A program made the translations under genes and the position numbers. Shown here piece after piece: positions 1 through 6,586 of a stretch of 64,000 nt of DNA. The stretch is from Actinomycetospora chibensis. GTDB taxonomy: Bacteria; Actinomycetota; Actinomycetes; Mycobacteriales; Pseudonocardiaceae. The notes beneath the pieces are model-generated. The model searched no databases. It saw only the letters and a program-made list of their open reading frames with translations, and was not told the DNA's origin. Numbering within the stretch: the first letter of the stretch is position 1; every line of letters begins with the position of its first letter. The DNA lies in the NCBI RefSeq assembly GCF_028737215.1, contig NZ_JAQZAM010000013.1, positions 1-64,000 on the forward strand, given 5' to 3'.

Positions 1-141
1 CTCCACGGCGCGCTCCCACCGTGACGGGCGGAGCGCCAGGTCGAGCACGACGACGGTCAGCGACGGCTCACCGGACCACCGCGCGACGAGCAGGTCGTGC
101 AGCAGCCGGTCCGCGACGACGAGCACCTGGACGGGACGCAC
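1..141 (-). CDS. Response-regulator-like protein, N-terminal fragment (cut by window edge)
   Basis: Read leftward from a GTG at 141, the frame is open to the first base of the window and gives 47 residues beginning MRPVQVLVVADRLLHDLL. A hydrophobic VLVVAD strand followed by an amphipathic helix and a second strand (TVVVLDL) resembles the start of a CheY-type receiver domain. The layout is also similar to the regulator that diverges from it at 440, so this may be a sister LuxR-type regulator. The output domain lies outside the window, so the family assignment is inference. TAGCGT sits 9 nt upstream of the GTG and there is no ribosome-binding site, suggesting a leaderless start. Confidence 0.55.
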   Translation of the reverse strand, partial: MRPVQVLVVADRLLHDLLVARWSGEPSLTVVVLDLALRPSRWERAVE

Positions 142-422
142 GATCCGAGGACGCTAGGCATGACGTGCGCCACAGTCGTCCCCAAGATGCAGGAGAAACC
201 GTCCGCAATCCGAAACGGAACCGTTCTGTGACGGCTTGTCAGGCAACCTGAGCCGCTGTACGACCGAACAGCAGATACTTCAGGTCTCAACGCCGTAGAC
301 AGCCCCGAAAAGCATCCAGATGTCGGTCACTCCCCGTGCTTGACGTGCCATCGACCGGGTGGTCACGCTGAACACACCGCCGATGTGGCAGGGCGCCGAA
401 GGATGTTCCTCCGGGGGGAACG
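142..422. other. Divergent intergenic region with candidate promoters
   Basis: About 280 bp between two divergent regulator genes, clearly richer in A/T than the rest of the window. On the right-going strand TTGTCA (236-241) and TACGAC (259-264) are spaced by 17 bp and could form a promoter. On the left-going strand TAGCGT (151-156) lies just before the GTG at 141. A short inverted repeat AACGG-AA-CCGTT (214-225) could be an operator. All are assigned by eye. Confidence 0.35.
151..156 (-). promoter_or_regulatory. TAGCGT -10-like element, leaderless start
   Basis: TAGCGT on the minus strand, 9 nt before the GTG at 141. One of nine TANNNT elements placed 6-9 nt ahead of a start codon in this window. 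Confidence 0.4.
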
Positions 423-452
423 ATGAATGTGGTCGAACGATGAATGTGGTCG
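421..452 (+). repeat. Duplicated start region (15-bp direct repeat) with a 6-codon mini-ORF
   Basis: CGATGAATGTGGTCG occurs at 421-435 and again at 438-452, a 17-bp period. The first copy creates ATG-AAT-GTG-GTC-GAA-CGA-TGA (423-443). Its stop overlaps the ATG at 440 of the downstream regulator as ATGA. The G-rich stretch CCGGGGGG (about 411-418) is well placed as a ribosome-binding site for the first ATG, not the second. Confidence 0.6.
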
Positions 453-1096
453 TGGGTGGGCGCGGGACGCTGCTCACCGATCTGCTGGGGACGACGCTGA
501 CCGCGCACGGACACGCGGTGACGCTCGGGCCGGCCGCACGGGAGGGGCTGGTCGCCGTCGTGGCGGCGGTCGGCCCGGACCTGGTGATCGCCGACCATCT
601 CGCCGACGCCGACCGCGACGTCGCCGTGTTCGTCCGAGCGCTGCGCGAGGCCGGTGGCGGGCGGTCCGCGGTCCTGGTGCTCACCTCCGACGACCTCCGC
701 TCCTCCGTCGACGCCGCCCTGGCCGCCGGCGCTCGCGCCTACCTCCACCGCAGTCACGGTGTCGAGTCGCTGCTGCGGGCGCTGCGGCGTGTGGCCGCCG
801 GCGAGATCGTGATCAGCGCCCCGCGCACGCCGGTGGACCAGGACCCGGCCGGGGCCCACGCACGTCGGCTGGTGTCGTTGCTGACCGAGCGTGAGATCGA
901 GTGTCTCGCCCTGCTCGTCGAGGGCGTGAGCACCCGCGAGATGGAGCGGCGCCTCGGCATCGCCACCCTGACGGTCCGCAGCCACGTGCAGTCGATGCTC
1001 TCGAAGCTCGGGGTGCACTCGCGGCTGGAGGCCGCCTCGCTCGCCGTGCGTCACGACCTCCTGGTCGGCCGGGCGCTGCCCTCCCGGGCCGGCTGA
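440..1096 (+). CDS. LuxR-family response regulator with degenerate receiver
   Basis: A 218-residue transcription regulator. Residues about 1-125 have the alternating strand/helix pattern of a receiver domain (VVVGG, DLVIADH, AVLVLTSDD, AGARAYLHRS). Residues about 145-210 form a LuxR/NarL helix-turn-helix (LLTEREIECLALLVEG, then TLTVRSHVQSMLSKLGV). The usual acidic pair after the first strand is absent (GGRGT) and the conserved lysine position reads H in AYLHRS. Phosphorylation-dependent switching is therefore doubtful and it may be a pseudo-receiver. The ATG at 440 overlaps the stop of a six-codon mini-ORF, so translation is probably coupled. It lies 5 bp upstream of the P450 gene, a likely co-transcribed partner. 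Confidence 0.85.
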   Translation: MNVVVGGRGTLLTDLLGTTLTAHGHAVTLGPAAREGLVAVVAAVGPDLVIADHLADADRDVAVFVRALREAGGGRSAVLVLTSDDLRSSVDAALAAGARAYLHRSHGVESLLRALRRVAAGEIVISAPRTPVDQDPAGAHARRLVSLLTEREIECLALLVEGVSTREMERRLGIATLTVRSHVQSMLSKLGVHSRLEAASLAVRHDLLVGRALPSRAG

Positions 1097-1101
1097 CGAC
1101 A

Positions 1102-2355
1102 GTGCGCGCCGACGCCGCCACCCTCCCCGACCTGACCGATCTCGCGTTCTGGGCGGCTCCGGAGTCCGCGCGGCTCGCCGCCTTCGCCCACCTGCGGTCC
1201 CTGGACCGTCCGGTGTTCTTCGCCGAGCCGCGGGTGCCGCTGCTCCGCCCCGGCGGGGGGTTCCACGCCCTGGTGCGCCACGCCGACGTGCTCGAGGCCA
1301 GCCGCCTCACCGCCGTGTTCTCCAGCGAACCCGCCGCGGTGAGCCCCGAGCCGCCGCCCTGGCTCCCGATGGTGTTCGGCCGTCCCCTGGTGAACATGGA
1401 CGACCCCCGGCACGCGCGCCTGCGCCGGATCGTGTCCCGCGCGTTCGCCCCCCGGCGCCTCGAGGCCCTCGACGTCGAGATCGCGGAGATCGTCGACGAG
1501 ATCGTCACCCGGCTGGAGCGCCGGGGCTCGGGCGACTTCGTGGCCGACGCGGCCCGCGAGCTGCCGATCCACGTGATCTGCTCGATGCTCGGGATCCCGC
1601 GCGAGCGACGCGGGTTCGTCCTCTCGCGCATCGACGTCATGACCGAGTACTCCGGGGTGCGCGGGGAGATGCACCGCCTCGCGACGGCACGGCTGCTGCT
1701 GGGGAACCTGCGGGCGATCGTCGACCTGCGCCGGTTCGTCGTGGGTCTCGGGAGGCAGCGCCGGCGCGACCCGGGCGACGACATCCTGTCCGCGCTGGTC
1801 ACCGCCGACGTCGACGGCGAGCGGCTCTCGTTGCGCGAGCTGGGGTCGTTCTTCGACCTGCTCCTCGTCGCCGGCAACGAGACCGTGCGCAACGCCGCCT
1901 CGCACGGGCTGGTGCTGCTCTCCGAGCACCCCGGGGAGCGCGAGCGGCTCGCCGCCGACCCGGACGCGCTGATGGGCACCGCGATCGAGGAGATCGTGCG
2001 GATGTGCTCGCCGATCGTCCAGTTCCGGCGCACCCTGACCCGCGACCACGAGCTGCGCGGCCACCCGCTGCCGGCCGGGTCCAAGGTCGTGCTGTTCTAC
2101 GGCTCGGCCAACCGGGACGAGGCCGTCTTCGACGCCCCCGACACCTTCGACGTCGGGCGCCGGCCCAACCCGCACGTCGGCTTCGGCGGGCCCGGCGCGC
2201 ACCTGTGCCTGGGCGCCCACCTCGCCCGCCGCGAGCTGGGGGCCCTGTTCCGGGCGGTGCTCGCGCGCCTGCCCCACCTGCGGACGGCCGGGCCGGCGGT
2301 GCCGCTGCTCTCGTCGTTCGACCACGGCATCGTCGCGCTGCCCTACACCGTGTGA
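1102..2355 (+). CDS. Cytochrome P450
   Basis: A 417-residue soluble bacterial class I P450; it would take electrons from a ferredoxin and hydroxylate a small hydrophobic substrate. Diagnostic motifs are all present: the I-helix oxygen-activation motif AGNET (257-261), ExxR (E297-R300), and the heme-binding loop FGGPGAHLCLG with axial Cys369. The FGGPGAHxCxG form is common in actinobacterial P450s acting on lipids and sterol side chains (CYP124/125-like), but the substrate cannot be read from sequence. The GTG at 1102 follows the regulator stop by 5 bp and gives a normal family N-terminus. No ferredoxin or reductase gene is adjacent. Confidence 0.93.
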   Translation: MRADAATLPDLTDLAFWAAPESARLAAFAHLRSLDRPVFFAEPRVPLLRPGGGFHALVRHADVLEASRLTAVFSSEPAAVSPEPPPWLPMVFGRPLVNMDDPRHARLRRIVSRAFAPRRLEALDVEIAEIVDEIVTRLERRGSGDFVADAARELPIHVICSMLGIPRERRGFVLSRIDVMTEYSGVRGEMHRLATARLLLGNLRAIVDLRRFVVGLGRQRRRDPGDDILSALVTADVDGERLSLRELGSFFDLLLVAGNETVRNAASHGLVLLSEHPGERERLAADPDALMGTAIEEIVRMCSPIVQFRRTLTRDHELRGHPLPAGSKVVLFYGSANRDEAVFDAPDTFDVGRRPNPHVGFGGPGAHLCLGAHLARRELGALFRAVLARLPHLRTAGPAVPLLSSFDHGIVALPYTV

Positions 2356-2377
2356 CCCGTACGCCGTGTGGCACGCC

Positions 2378-3475
2378 TCAGGAGCGCACCGCGCCGGGCA
2401 CGACCCTCGTGCGCACCGAGGCGGCCCGTTTGAGGACCCTGTCCGCGGCGGCGTAGAGGCGCGGGTCGTCGAGCACCCGGTTGCGCAGCCGCCGCACGGG
2501 CTCGCGGCGCGCCCAGTGCAGCGCGGCGGACGGGCCACGACGCACGATCCGGCCCTCGGCGACGACCAGGTCGCGGCTGCGGAAGCAGTCCTTGTAGCCC
2601 TTGGCGCCGCGCCCCATGTCGATCTCGAGGATGCCGTCGGCGGCGGCGTGCTCGGCGAGCATGAGGTGGTGCAGCAGGCCCGGGGAGTAGTGGCGGAATT
2701 CCATGTCGAACGCCGGGAACCAGCCGGCCAGGGACGACCCGCTGCGCAGACCGAAGTGCCCGGCGACCGGGGTGTCGCCGGCCCGGAGCACCGAGAGCGT
2801 GCCCGCGAACGACTCGGTTCGCGTGTCCAGCAGCGACTCGAGCAGCTCGCGGATCCAGGGGACGCGGAACCGGTCGCTGCGCCCGGTGCGCTGGTACTGC
2901 TGCGACTTCCAGTCCATGATCCGGCGCAGGCCGTCGGGGTCGGCGGTGCCGAGCGTGAACGTCACGGTGCCGTGGTCACGCCCGAGCGCCCGGCGCTTGC
3001 GCTCCAGCTCGGAGAGGAACGACTTCGACCGCGAGCGCACGTGCGCCCGGAACGCCGCGTAGCCGCCACTGAGATCCATCACCGGCGACGGCACGCGCAG
3101 CGCCTGGAAGCGCTCGAACGGCTTCTGGCCGTCGACGAGGTGGTCGAACTCCCACACCGACAGCCCGCAGGCCCGCAGGAGCTGCTGCGGATCCCACTCG
3201 ACGTCCGGGGCGTGCACCAGCCCGTGCGCGTCGGTGAGCCCGGGAGCGGGCGGGGTGCCGTAGCCCCACGGCCCGCGCTCGAAGGGGAAGAACCCGACGG
3301 TGCCGACCGACTCCTCGAGCACCGCGACGCGCAGCTGCGGGCGCACCCGCCCCACCGCCAGCACGAACTCCGGCGCGAGGAACGGGTGCGCCGTCGCACC
3401 GGTGCCCTGGAACCCGCGCCAGCTCTCGAGGTCGGACGCGCCGAGCTCGTCCGGACGGACCACCCTGATCTGCAC
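2378..3475 (-). CDS. FemAB/CelD-like GNAT acyltransferase
   Basis: A 365-residue protein of the double-GNAT (acetyltransferase_6/FemAB, 'CelD-like') group, enzymes that transfer acyl or aminoacyl groups to cell-envelope or polysaccharide acceptors. The central block FRAHVRSRSKSFLSELERKRRAL is the basic motif at the domain junction. The second GNAT half carries AGHFGLRSGSSLAGWFPAF and a C-terminal EIDMGRGAKGYKDCF segment typical of the fold. The GTG at 3475 was chosen because family similarity begins there; upstream codons are low-complexity. It faces the P450 gene tail-to-tail with a 22-bp gap. A second, more distant member lies at 40640-41821. Acceptor unknown. Confidence 0.82.
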   Translation of the reverse strand: MQIRVVRPDELGASDLESWRGFQGTGATAHPFLAPEFVLAVGRVRPQLRVAVLEESVGTVGFFPFERGPWGYGTPPAPGLTDAHGLVHAPDVEWDPQQLLRACGLSVWEFDHLVDGQKPFERFQALRVPSPVMDLSGGYAAFRAHVRSRSKSFLSELERKRRALGRDHGTVTFTLGTADPDGLRRIMDWKSQQYQRTGRSDRFRVPWIRELLESLLDTRTESFAGTLSVLRAGDTPVAGHFGLRSGSSLAGWFPAFDMEFRHYSPGLLHHLMLAEHAAADGILEIDMGRGAKGYKDCFRSRDLVVAEGRIVRRGPSAALHWARREPVRRLRNRVLDDPRLYAAADRVLKRAASVRTRVVPGAVRS

Positions 3476-3611
3476 GTCGTCGCCCCCACGTCGTCCAGGG
3501 TCCCCACCCCCGGCCCTGTGCCCGGCAACCCTAGGGACGTGAAGGCCGCGTGACGTCGTGCGAGTGGACCACCCGACGTAAGCACCGTGCGGGTGGCCGC
3601 CGCGTGCAGCG

Positions 3612-3965
3612 CTACCTCGGGCAGAGGCAGAAGGGGTGGCCGACGGGGTCGAGGAGGACGCGCCACCGGTCACCCGGCTGGTCGTCGGGCAGCGACGCGC
3701 CGAGCTCACGGGCCCGGTCGATCGCGGCGTCGAGGTCGTCCACCGCGAGGTCGAGGTGGTAGCGCTTGGTGCCCTCGGGGTCCGGCCACGGCGGCGCGAC
3801 CCAGCCCGGCACGCGTCCGAAGCCGATCGGGGCGCCCTCGCCCGAGATCATCGCGTACTCGTCCTCGGCGTGGACGACGTCCCAACCGAGCAGGGCACCG
3901 TAGAAGGCGGCCTGCGCCCGCGGGTCGGGGCCGTCGAGATTGAGCATGGCGAGTGTCGTGGACAT
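3612..3965 (-). CDS. VOC (glyoxalase/bleomycin-resistance fold) protein
   Basis: A compact 117-residue single VOC module: N-terminal LNLDGPDPRAQAAFYGALLGW, a central KRYHLDLAVDDLDAAIDRA, and C-terminal VLLDPVGHPFCL. This is the usual beta-alpha-beta-beta-beta pattern with a metal-binding His (YHLDL) and an acidic C-terminal position degraded. Members act as dioxygenases, isomerases or antibiotic-binding proteins; nothing here picks one. TAGCGT lies 7 nt upstream of the ATG and no ribosome-binding site is visible, suggesting a leaderless mRNA. Confidence 0.85.
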   Translation of the reverse strand: MSTTLAMLNLDGPDPRAQAAFYGALLGWDVVHAEDEYAMISGEGAPIGFGRVPGWVAPPWPDPEGTKRYHLDLAVDDLDAAIDRARELGASLPDDQPGDRWRVLLDPVGHPFCLCPR

Positions 3966-3972
3966 GCCGCCG

Positions 3973-4006
3973 ACGCTAGGGCTCGTTCCTGACAGGGTGC
4001 GTCAGG
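3973..4006 (-). promoter_or_regulatory. Leaderless promoter element and adjacent inverted repeat
   Basis: TAGCGT (minus strand, 3973-3978) is 7 nt before the VOC start. Just upstream, CCTGAC (3988-3993) and GTCAGG (4001-4006) form an inverted repeat with a 7-nt spacer, positioned where an operator would cover the promoter spacer. Confidence 0.35.
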
Positions 4007-4024
4007 TTGCGCTCACCCGTGCAG

Positions 4025-4073
4025 GAGCGAGGGACGCCCTCGCTGCGTCCCACGCAGCTGGGGACGCCCTCGC
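4025..4073. repeat. Dispersed GAGCGAGGG hairpin, copy 1
   Basis: Outer arms GCGAGGG (4027-4033) and CCCTCGC (4067-4073) enclose an inner hairpin CTGCGT-CCC-ACGCAG (4043-4057). The same nested architecture recurs at 23898, 56701 and 56787, with a shorter relative at 36789. Confidence 0.6.
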
Positions 4074-4259
4074 GCCGCCACCCACCCGGCCCACCCTGGT
4101 TCACCCCATCCGGTGGACCCGCCCGTTCCGGTCGTTCGGGAGCTAACGGTCCCGGCACACGCTCCGACAACCGGGCACACAGCGTCCGACCGGCCGCTGG
4201 AGGGCTACGCCGTTCGGGGGTCGATCATGGGGCAGCACCACCGGCGGGAGGACACCCTC

Positions 4260-4865
4260 GTGACGCCGGCGACGGTGCCGGCGCCCGCCCACCGCGTGCC
4301 GCAGGACGCCCCGCCCGCCGGGCTCGGCTACCCCGCACCGACGGCCTACCGCCCGCACCCGGTCACCGGCGTGCCCACCCCGCCCCGTGGCGCGGTCGCC
4401 GCCCACCCCGCCCCGGCCGTCCGCACGGCACCGCGCACCGCCCGGCCCGGGACCCGCACCCCGCTGGCCGTCGCCGTCGCGGGTGCCGCGATCGCGCTGA
4501 TCGGGATCGGCTCGCAGCTCCCGTCGCTCGTCGACGCCGTGTCCACCACGGCCGCGAGCGCACCGAGCCCCGCGAGCGCCCCGGCCTCCCCCGCCGTCGC
4601 CCAGCAGTGCGCCACGGTGGTCGCCGACGCCCTGGACGACACCGTCACCTCGCTCGGGCAGACGCCGAGCGACCGGTGGGACGGCGTCGTCGACGCCCGC
4701 GGGGACGCGCTCGCCGCGACCTACGGCACCACGTCGTCCGAGCACGACGCCTTCGTCGCCGGCTCGGACGACATCCTCGGCTGGCTGCGCGACGGCTCGA
4801 CCGAGGACTACGGCACGGTCACCACCCGCGTCGCCCGGACCGTCGCCACGGCCTGCGGCTCCTGA
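4260..4865 (+). CDS. Single-pass membrane protein of unknown function
   Basis: About 201 residues. A Pro/Ala/His-rich N-terminus precedes one strong transmembrane segment (LAVAVAGAAIALIGIGSQLP), a Ser/Ala/Pro linker, and a small globular C-terminal domain of about 85 residues with two cysteines (QQCATVV near its start, TACGS at the end) that could form an exported disulfide. No family is recognised. The GTG at 4260 is preceded by GGGAGGA (4246-4252) at ideal spacing; an in-frame ATG at 4227 with a weaker G-run is the alternative and would add 11 residues. Confidence 0.6.
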   Translation: MTPATVPAPAHRVPQDAPPAGLGYPAPTAYRPHPVTGVPTPPRGAVAAHPAPAVRTAPRTARPGTRTPLAVAVAGAAIALIGIGSQLPSLVDAVSTTAASAPSPASAPASPAVAQQCATVVADALDDTVTSLGQTPSDRWDGVVDARGDALAATYGTTSSEHDAFVAGSDDILGWLRDGSTEDYGTVTTRVARTVATACGS

Positions 4866-4870
4866 CGCAC

Positions 4871-4910
4871 GTGCGTGACCTTCCGAGCCATAGCCCAGAA
4901 GATCACGCAC
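4871..4910 (-). terminator. Wobble-paired 20-bp hairpin at the protease gene 3' end
   Basis: A 40-nt near-palindrome whose arms start GTGCGTGA and end TCACGCAC. In the minus-strand RNA all 20 positions can pair if G-U pairs are allowed. In the plus-strand RNA the same positions become about four mismatches. It includes the stop codon of the minus-strand gene ending at 4903 and sits between convergent genes. Confidence 0.6.
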
Positions 4911-6009
4911 GAGGGAGGCGGCGGCGGACGATGCCGGCGGCGGCGAGCAGGGCGGAGACGCCGGCGGTCGCGACCGCGACGTCGCGCAGCACGATCGGCA
5001 GGAGCACCACCCCGGTCGAGCCCGCCGAGAGCAGCCCGCGGCCGTCGCCGATCGCCGGCTTCGAGACCTCGGTCGGAGGGGCACCGGACGCCGCGCCCGG
5101 GTGGCCCTCGGGCGGGAGCTGGTGCTCCGGGACGTTGTCGGCGGGCGCCGTCTGCGGCGGCGCCGTGTCGGTCACGAGCATCTCGTGGTCCGAGTCCGAC
5201 CACGCGTCCTCGAACGTCGACCGCGGCACCACCGAGATCGCGCCGCTCGGGTCGCCGGGGTCGGCGAGGTACACGTTCTCGTCGTCGATGCCCGTCACCA
5301 CGACGGCGTGGTTCGCGTCGGAGCCGCCGTCCGAGGCCCCACTCGATCCGTCGTCGTCCGCGCGGTACCAGACCTCGTCGGAGTCGACGTAGGCGATGAT
5401 GTCGCGGTCCTGGTCGAGCAGGAGCTCGAGGTCCTTCAGGCTCCCGTGCGTGGTGGTCGCGGGAATGCCGTAGCTCTCGAGCAGCGCCTCGCCCTCCGAC
5501 GACGTCATGCCCGACGCGTCGTCCGGCGCGCCGTCGCCGTTGGTGTCGGTGGTGGTGAGCCAGCCGTGCTCGATCGCGCGGGCCACGACCTCGCCCTCGC
5601 CGACGTTGGTGCCCTGCCACTCGCCCACGACCTGCGCGACCGCCGCCGGCACGCAGTAGCCGTTGACCGACTGCGCGTACCAGTAGGACGAGGCCTGCTC
5701 GGGGTCGCCGTGCATGCCGCCGTCGTCGCGGGCCGCCGAGGCGTCCGCGGGCAGGGCCCCGTCGCGGAAGTTGTCCTCGTGGCGGTACCAGTCGGTCGAC
5801 CAGCCGCCGTCGGTCACCGGGTGGACCTCGTCGTCGGTGACCAGCCCGTCGCCGTCGGCGTCGGTCCACGCGAGGTCGAGCACGCCGTCGCCGTTGGTGT
5901 CCACCGCGGTGACGTCGACCAGCCCGTCGCCGTCGAGGTCGGTGAAGAGGTCGGCAGACTCGTCGACGGGCAGGTCCTGCGTAGCCGGGTGTCCCGCGTC
6001 GAAGTCCAC
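4903..6009 (-). CDS. C39-like cysteine protease with calcium-loop repeats and C-terminal anchor
   Basis: About 368 residues. Residues about 20-65 carry three EF-hand/dockerin-like loops (DLDGDGLVDV, DTNGDGVLDL, DADGDGLVTDDE), with another DTNGDGAPDD later. The middle is papain-like: catalytic Cys in QSVNGYCVPAAVAQVVGEW, catalytic His in SDANHAVVVTGI, then YLADPG. This is the C39-like (Peptidase_C39_2) arrangement. A hydrophobic C-terminal segment ending RRRLPRA looks like a membrane anchor without an LPXTG sortase motif. No convincing signal peptide follows the chosen GTG at 6009; a start further upstream would add Arg-rich sequence. Substrate unknown. Confidence 0.72.
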   Translation of the reverse strand: MDFDAGHPATQDLPVDESADLFTDLDGDGLVDVTAVDTNGDGVLDLAWTDADGDGLVTDDEVHPVTDGGWSTDWYRHEDNFRDGALPADASAARDDGGMHGDPEQASSYWYAQSVNGYCVPAAVAQVVGEWQGTNVGEGEVVARAIEHGWLTTTDTNGDGAPDDASGMTSSEGEALLESYGIPATTTHGSLKDLELLLDQDRDIIAYVDSDEVWYRADDDGSSGASDGGSDANHAVVVTGIDDENVYLADPGDPSGAISVVPRSTFEDAWSDSDHEMLVTDTAPPQTAPADNVPEHQLPPEGHPGAASGAPPTEVSKPAIGDGRGLLSAGSTGVVLLPIVLRDVAVATAGVSALLAAAGIVRRRLPRA

Positions 6010-6070
6010 GCCGCTTCGACGTCGCCGGGCGGGCGGAATGTTCCGGGCCAGGTCCCGGGCCGGGGTGGCC

Positions 6071-6235
6071 TCAGGCCTGGGTGATGAGCGCGTCGGTGCG
6101 GATCGCCGAGATGTGCCGGTCGCGGGCGGTGCGACGAGCACGGTCCGACGCCTGGTTCTGCGCGACGCTGACGCCCAGCAGGGCACCGGTCACGAAGAAC
6201 ACGCCGATGACGACCACGGCCACGATGACGAACAT
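6071..6235 (-). CDS. Small single-pass membrane protein (54 aa)
   Basis: An ATG at 6235 preceded by GAGGAGAG at good distance opens a 54-codon frame. It encodes MFVIVAVVVIGVFFVTGALL, one transmembrane helix, then a basic tail (SDRARRTARDRHISAIRTDA) ending at TGA 6071. The strong ribosome-binding site and the helix-then-basic layout support a real small protein. It lies 61 bp upstream of the protease gene on the same strand and may share its transcript. Confidence 0.65.
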   Translation of the reverse strand: MFVIVAVVVIGVFFVTGALLGVSVAQNQASDRARRTARDRHISAIRTDALITQA

Positions 6236-6333
6236 CCGTCTCTCCTCTTCCCGAGCGCCGGGAACGCCCCTGCACTCATGGATCCAGACGGCTGTCCCCC
6301 CGCCGTGGTTGGCGGCCGGCGCCCGTCGGCAAC

Positions 6334-6391
6334 GTCACGGGCGTCGTCTCGCGCCCCGGACGCAACCTCCGCGCCGTCACGCGCCCGTGAC
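6334..6391. promoter_or_regulatory. Inverted repeats with GTCACG half-sites
   Basis: GTCACGGGCG (6334-6343) and CGCCCGTGAC (6382-6391) are exact inverted repeats. The right copy is itself half of GTCACG-CGCC-CGTGAC (6376-6391). The three half-sites lie between two divergent small genes and could be an operator. Confidence 0.35.
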
Positions 6392-6438
6392 ACGCGAGCG
6401 GGCGTCGCGGGGGTGGGACGGGGGTACGCAGCCCGGTG

Positions 6439-6585
6439 ATGAGCAGCGACCCGAAGGTCCCCACCGAGAAGAACCCCGACACGGCGCCCGACGCCGACCC
6501 CGAGGAGGTCGACCCGGCCTTCGACATCGACCTCGAGCCCGACGAGCAGGGCCTGGCCGGCTCCGGCGAAGAGCCCAGCGGCTGA
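6439..6585 (+). CDS. Small acidic protein (48 aa), hypothetical
   Basis: ATG at 6439 (immediately preceded by an in-frame GTG) to TGA at 6585. It encodes a 48-residue strongly acidic, Pro/Asp/Glu-rich protein ending GEEPSG with no hydrophobic segment. It is tail-to-tail with the acyltransferase gene with one base between. Third-position G/C is consistent with coding, but the ribosome-binding site is poor. Confidence 0.42.
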   Translation: MSSDPKVPTEKNPDTAPDADPEEVDPAFDIDLEPDEQGLAGSGEEPSG

Positions 6586-6586
6586 C

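Noticed and set aside
4903-5010. Sortase anchor at the protease C-terminus
   Set aside because: There is a hydrophobic segment and basic tail but no LPXTG-like motif before it.
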